Source of the DNA: an uncultured Clostridia bacterium
GTDB lineage: Bacteria; Bacillota; Clostridia; RGIG6154
DNA: 6,862 nucleotides
Reading direction: 5' to 3'
Assembly (NCBI GenBank): GCA_934457515.1
Contig: CAKSHV010000080.1
Span: forward strand, 1-6,862
The notes beneath the pieces were generated by a model that did not search any database, had not been told where the DNA came from, and saw only the letters and a list, made by a program, of their open reading frames with translations. Both the position numbers and the translations under genes were made by a program. How positions within the stretch are numbered: the first letter of the stretch is position 1; every line of letters begins with the position of its first letter. Positions 6,850-6,862 of this stretch are shown here, one piece after another.

Positions 6850-6862
6850 AGGGGTATAGCTC
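6850..6862 (+). tRNA. 5' end of a tRNA gene, possibly tRNA-Trp (cut by window end)
   Basis: AGGGGTATAGCTC fits a tRNA start: seven acceptor bases (AGGGGTA), the conserved T8 and A9, then GCTC opening the D stem. The strong promoter just upstream supports this. An acceptor starting AGGGG is common in bacterial tRNA-Trp, but the anticodon and 3' half are outside the window. In many Bacillota, tRNA-Trp precedes secE-nusG; whether that holds here cannot be seen. Confidence 0.65.

Noticed and set aside
1..6862. Mobile element, CRISPR array, phage or defence system
   Set aside because: No direct repeat arrays, transposase, integrase, recombinase or defence-type proteins are seen; all genes are housekeeping types with similar base composition by eye.

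Overview
The window looks like a chromosomal housekeeping region of an anaerobic member of the Clostridia (Bacillota), probably an uncultured gut or environmental lineage. This rests on strong AGGAGG-type ribosome binding sites, short gaps between genes, lysine synthesis through DapL (the LL-diaminopimelate aminotransferase route common in Clostridia), and clostridial-looking CarB, PyrG and DapF sequences. The taxonomic placement is inferred and was not tested by alignment. No phage, transposon, CRISPR or plasmid feature is visible.

All six protein genes are on the + strand. Positions 1-6010 look like one operon: the 3' part of carB, then dapF, pyrG, an SGNH/GDSL-type hydrolase with a GxDLY-like N-terminal domain, and dapL. 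The gaps are 17 to 40 bases and none contains a terminator. An 11-bp hairpin at 6019-6045 follows dapL and probably marks the operon end, although it lacks a proper T-run. A HAD-family phosphatase resembling phosphoglycolate phosphatase follows at 6084-6740. Next comes a near-consensus sigma-A promoter (6786-6814), and the window ends 13 bases into a tRNA gene whose acceptor start resembles tRNA-Trp.

The operon interleaves two pathways. CarB makes carbamoyl phosphate for pyrimidines and arginine, and PyrG turns UTP into CTP. DapL makes LL-diaminopimelate from tetrahydrodipicolinate, and DapF epimerises it to meso-diaminopimelate for peptidoglycan and lysine. Both outputs support envelope growth, since CTP is needed for phospholipid precursors and meso-DAP for the cell wall. 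The hydrolase between pyrG and dapL has no known role in either pathway.

I found no clearly new multi-gene system. The best leads are the uncharacterised SGNH hydrolase embedded in the operon, and a 15-codon basic mini-ORF that bridges dapF and pyrG with ATGA overlaps at both ends.
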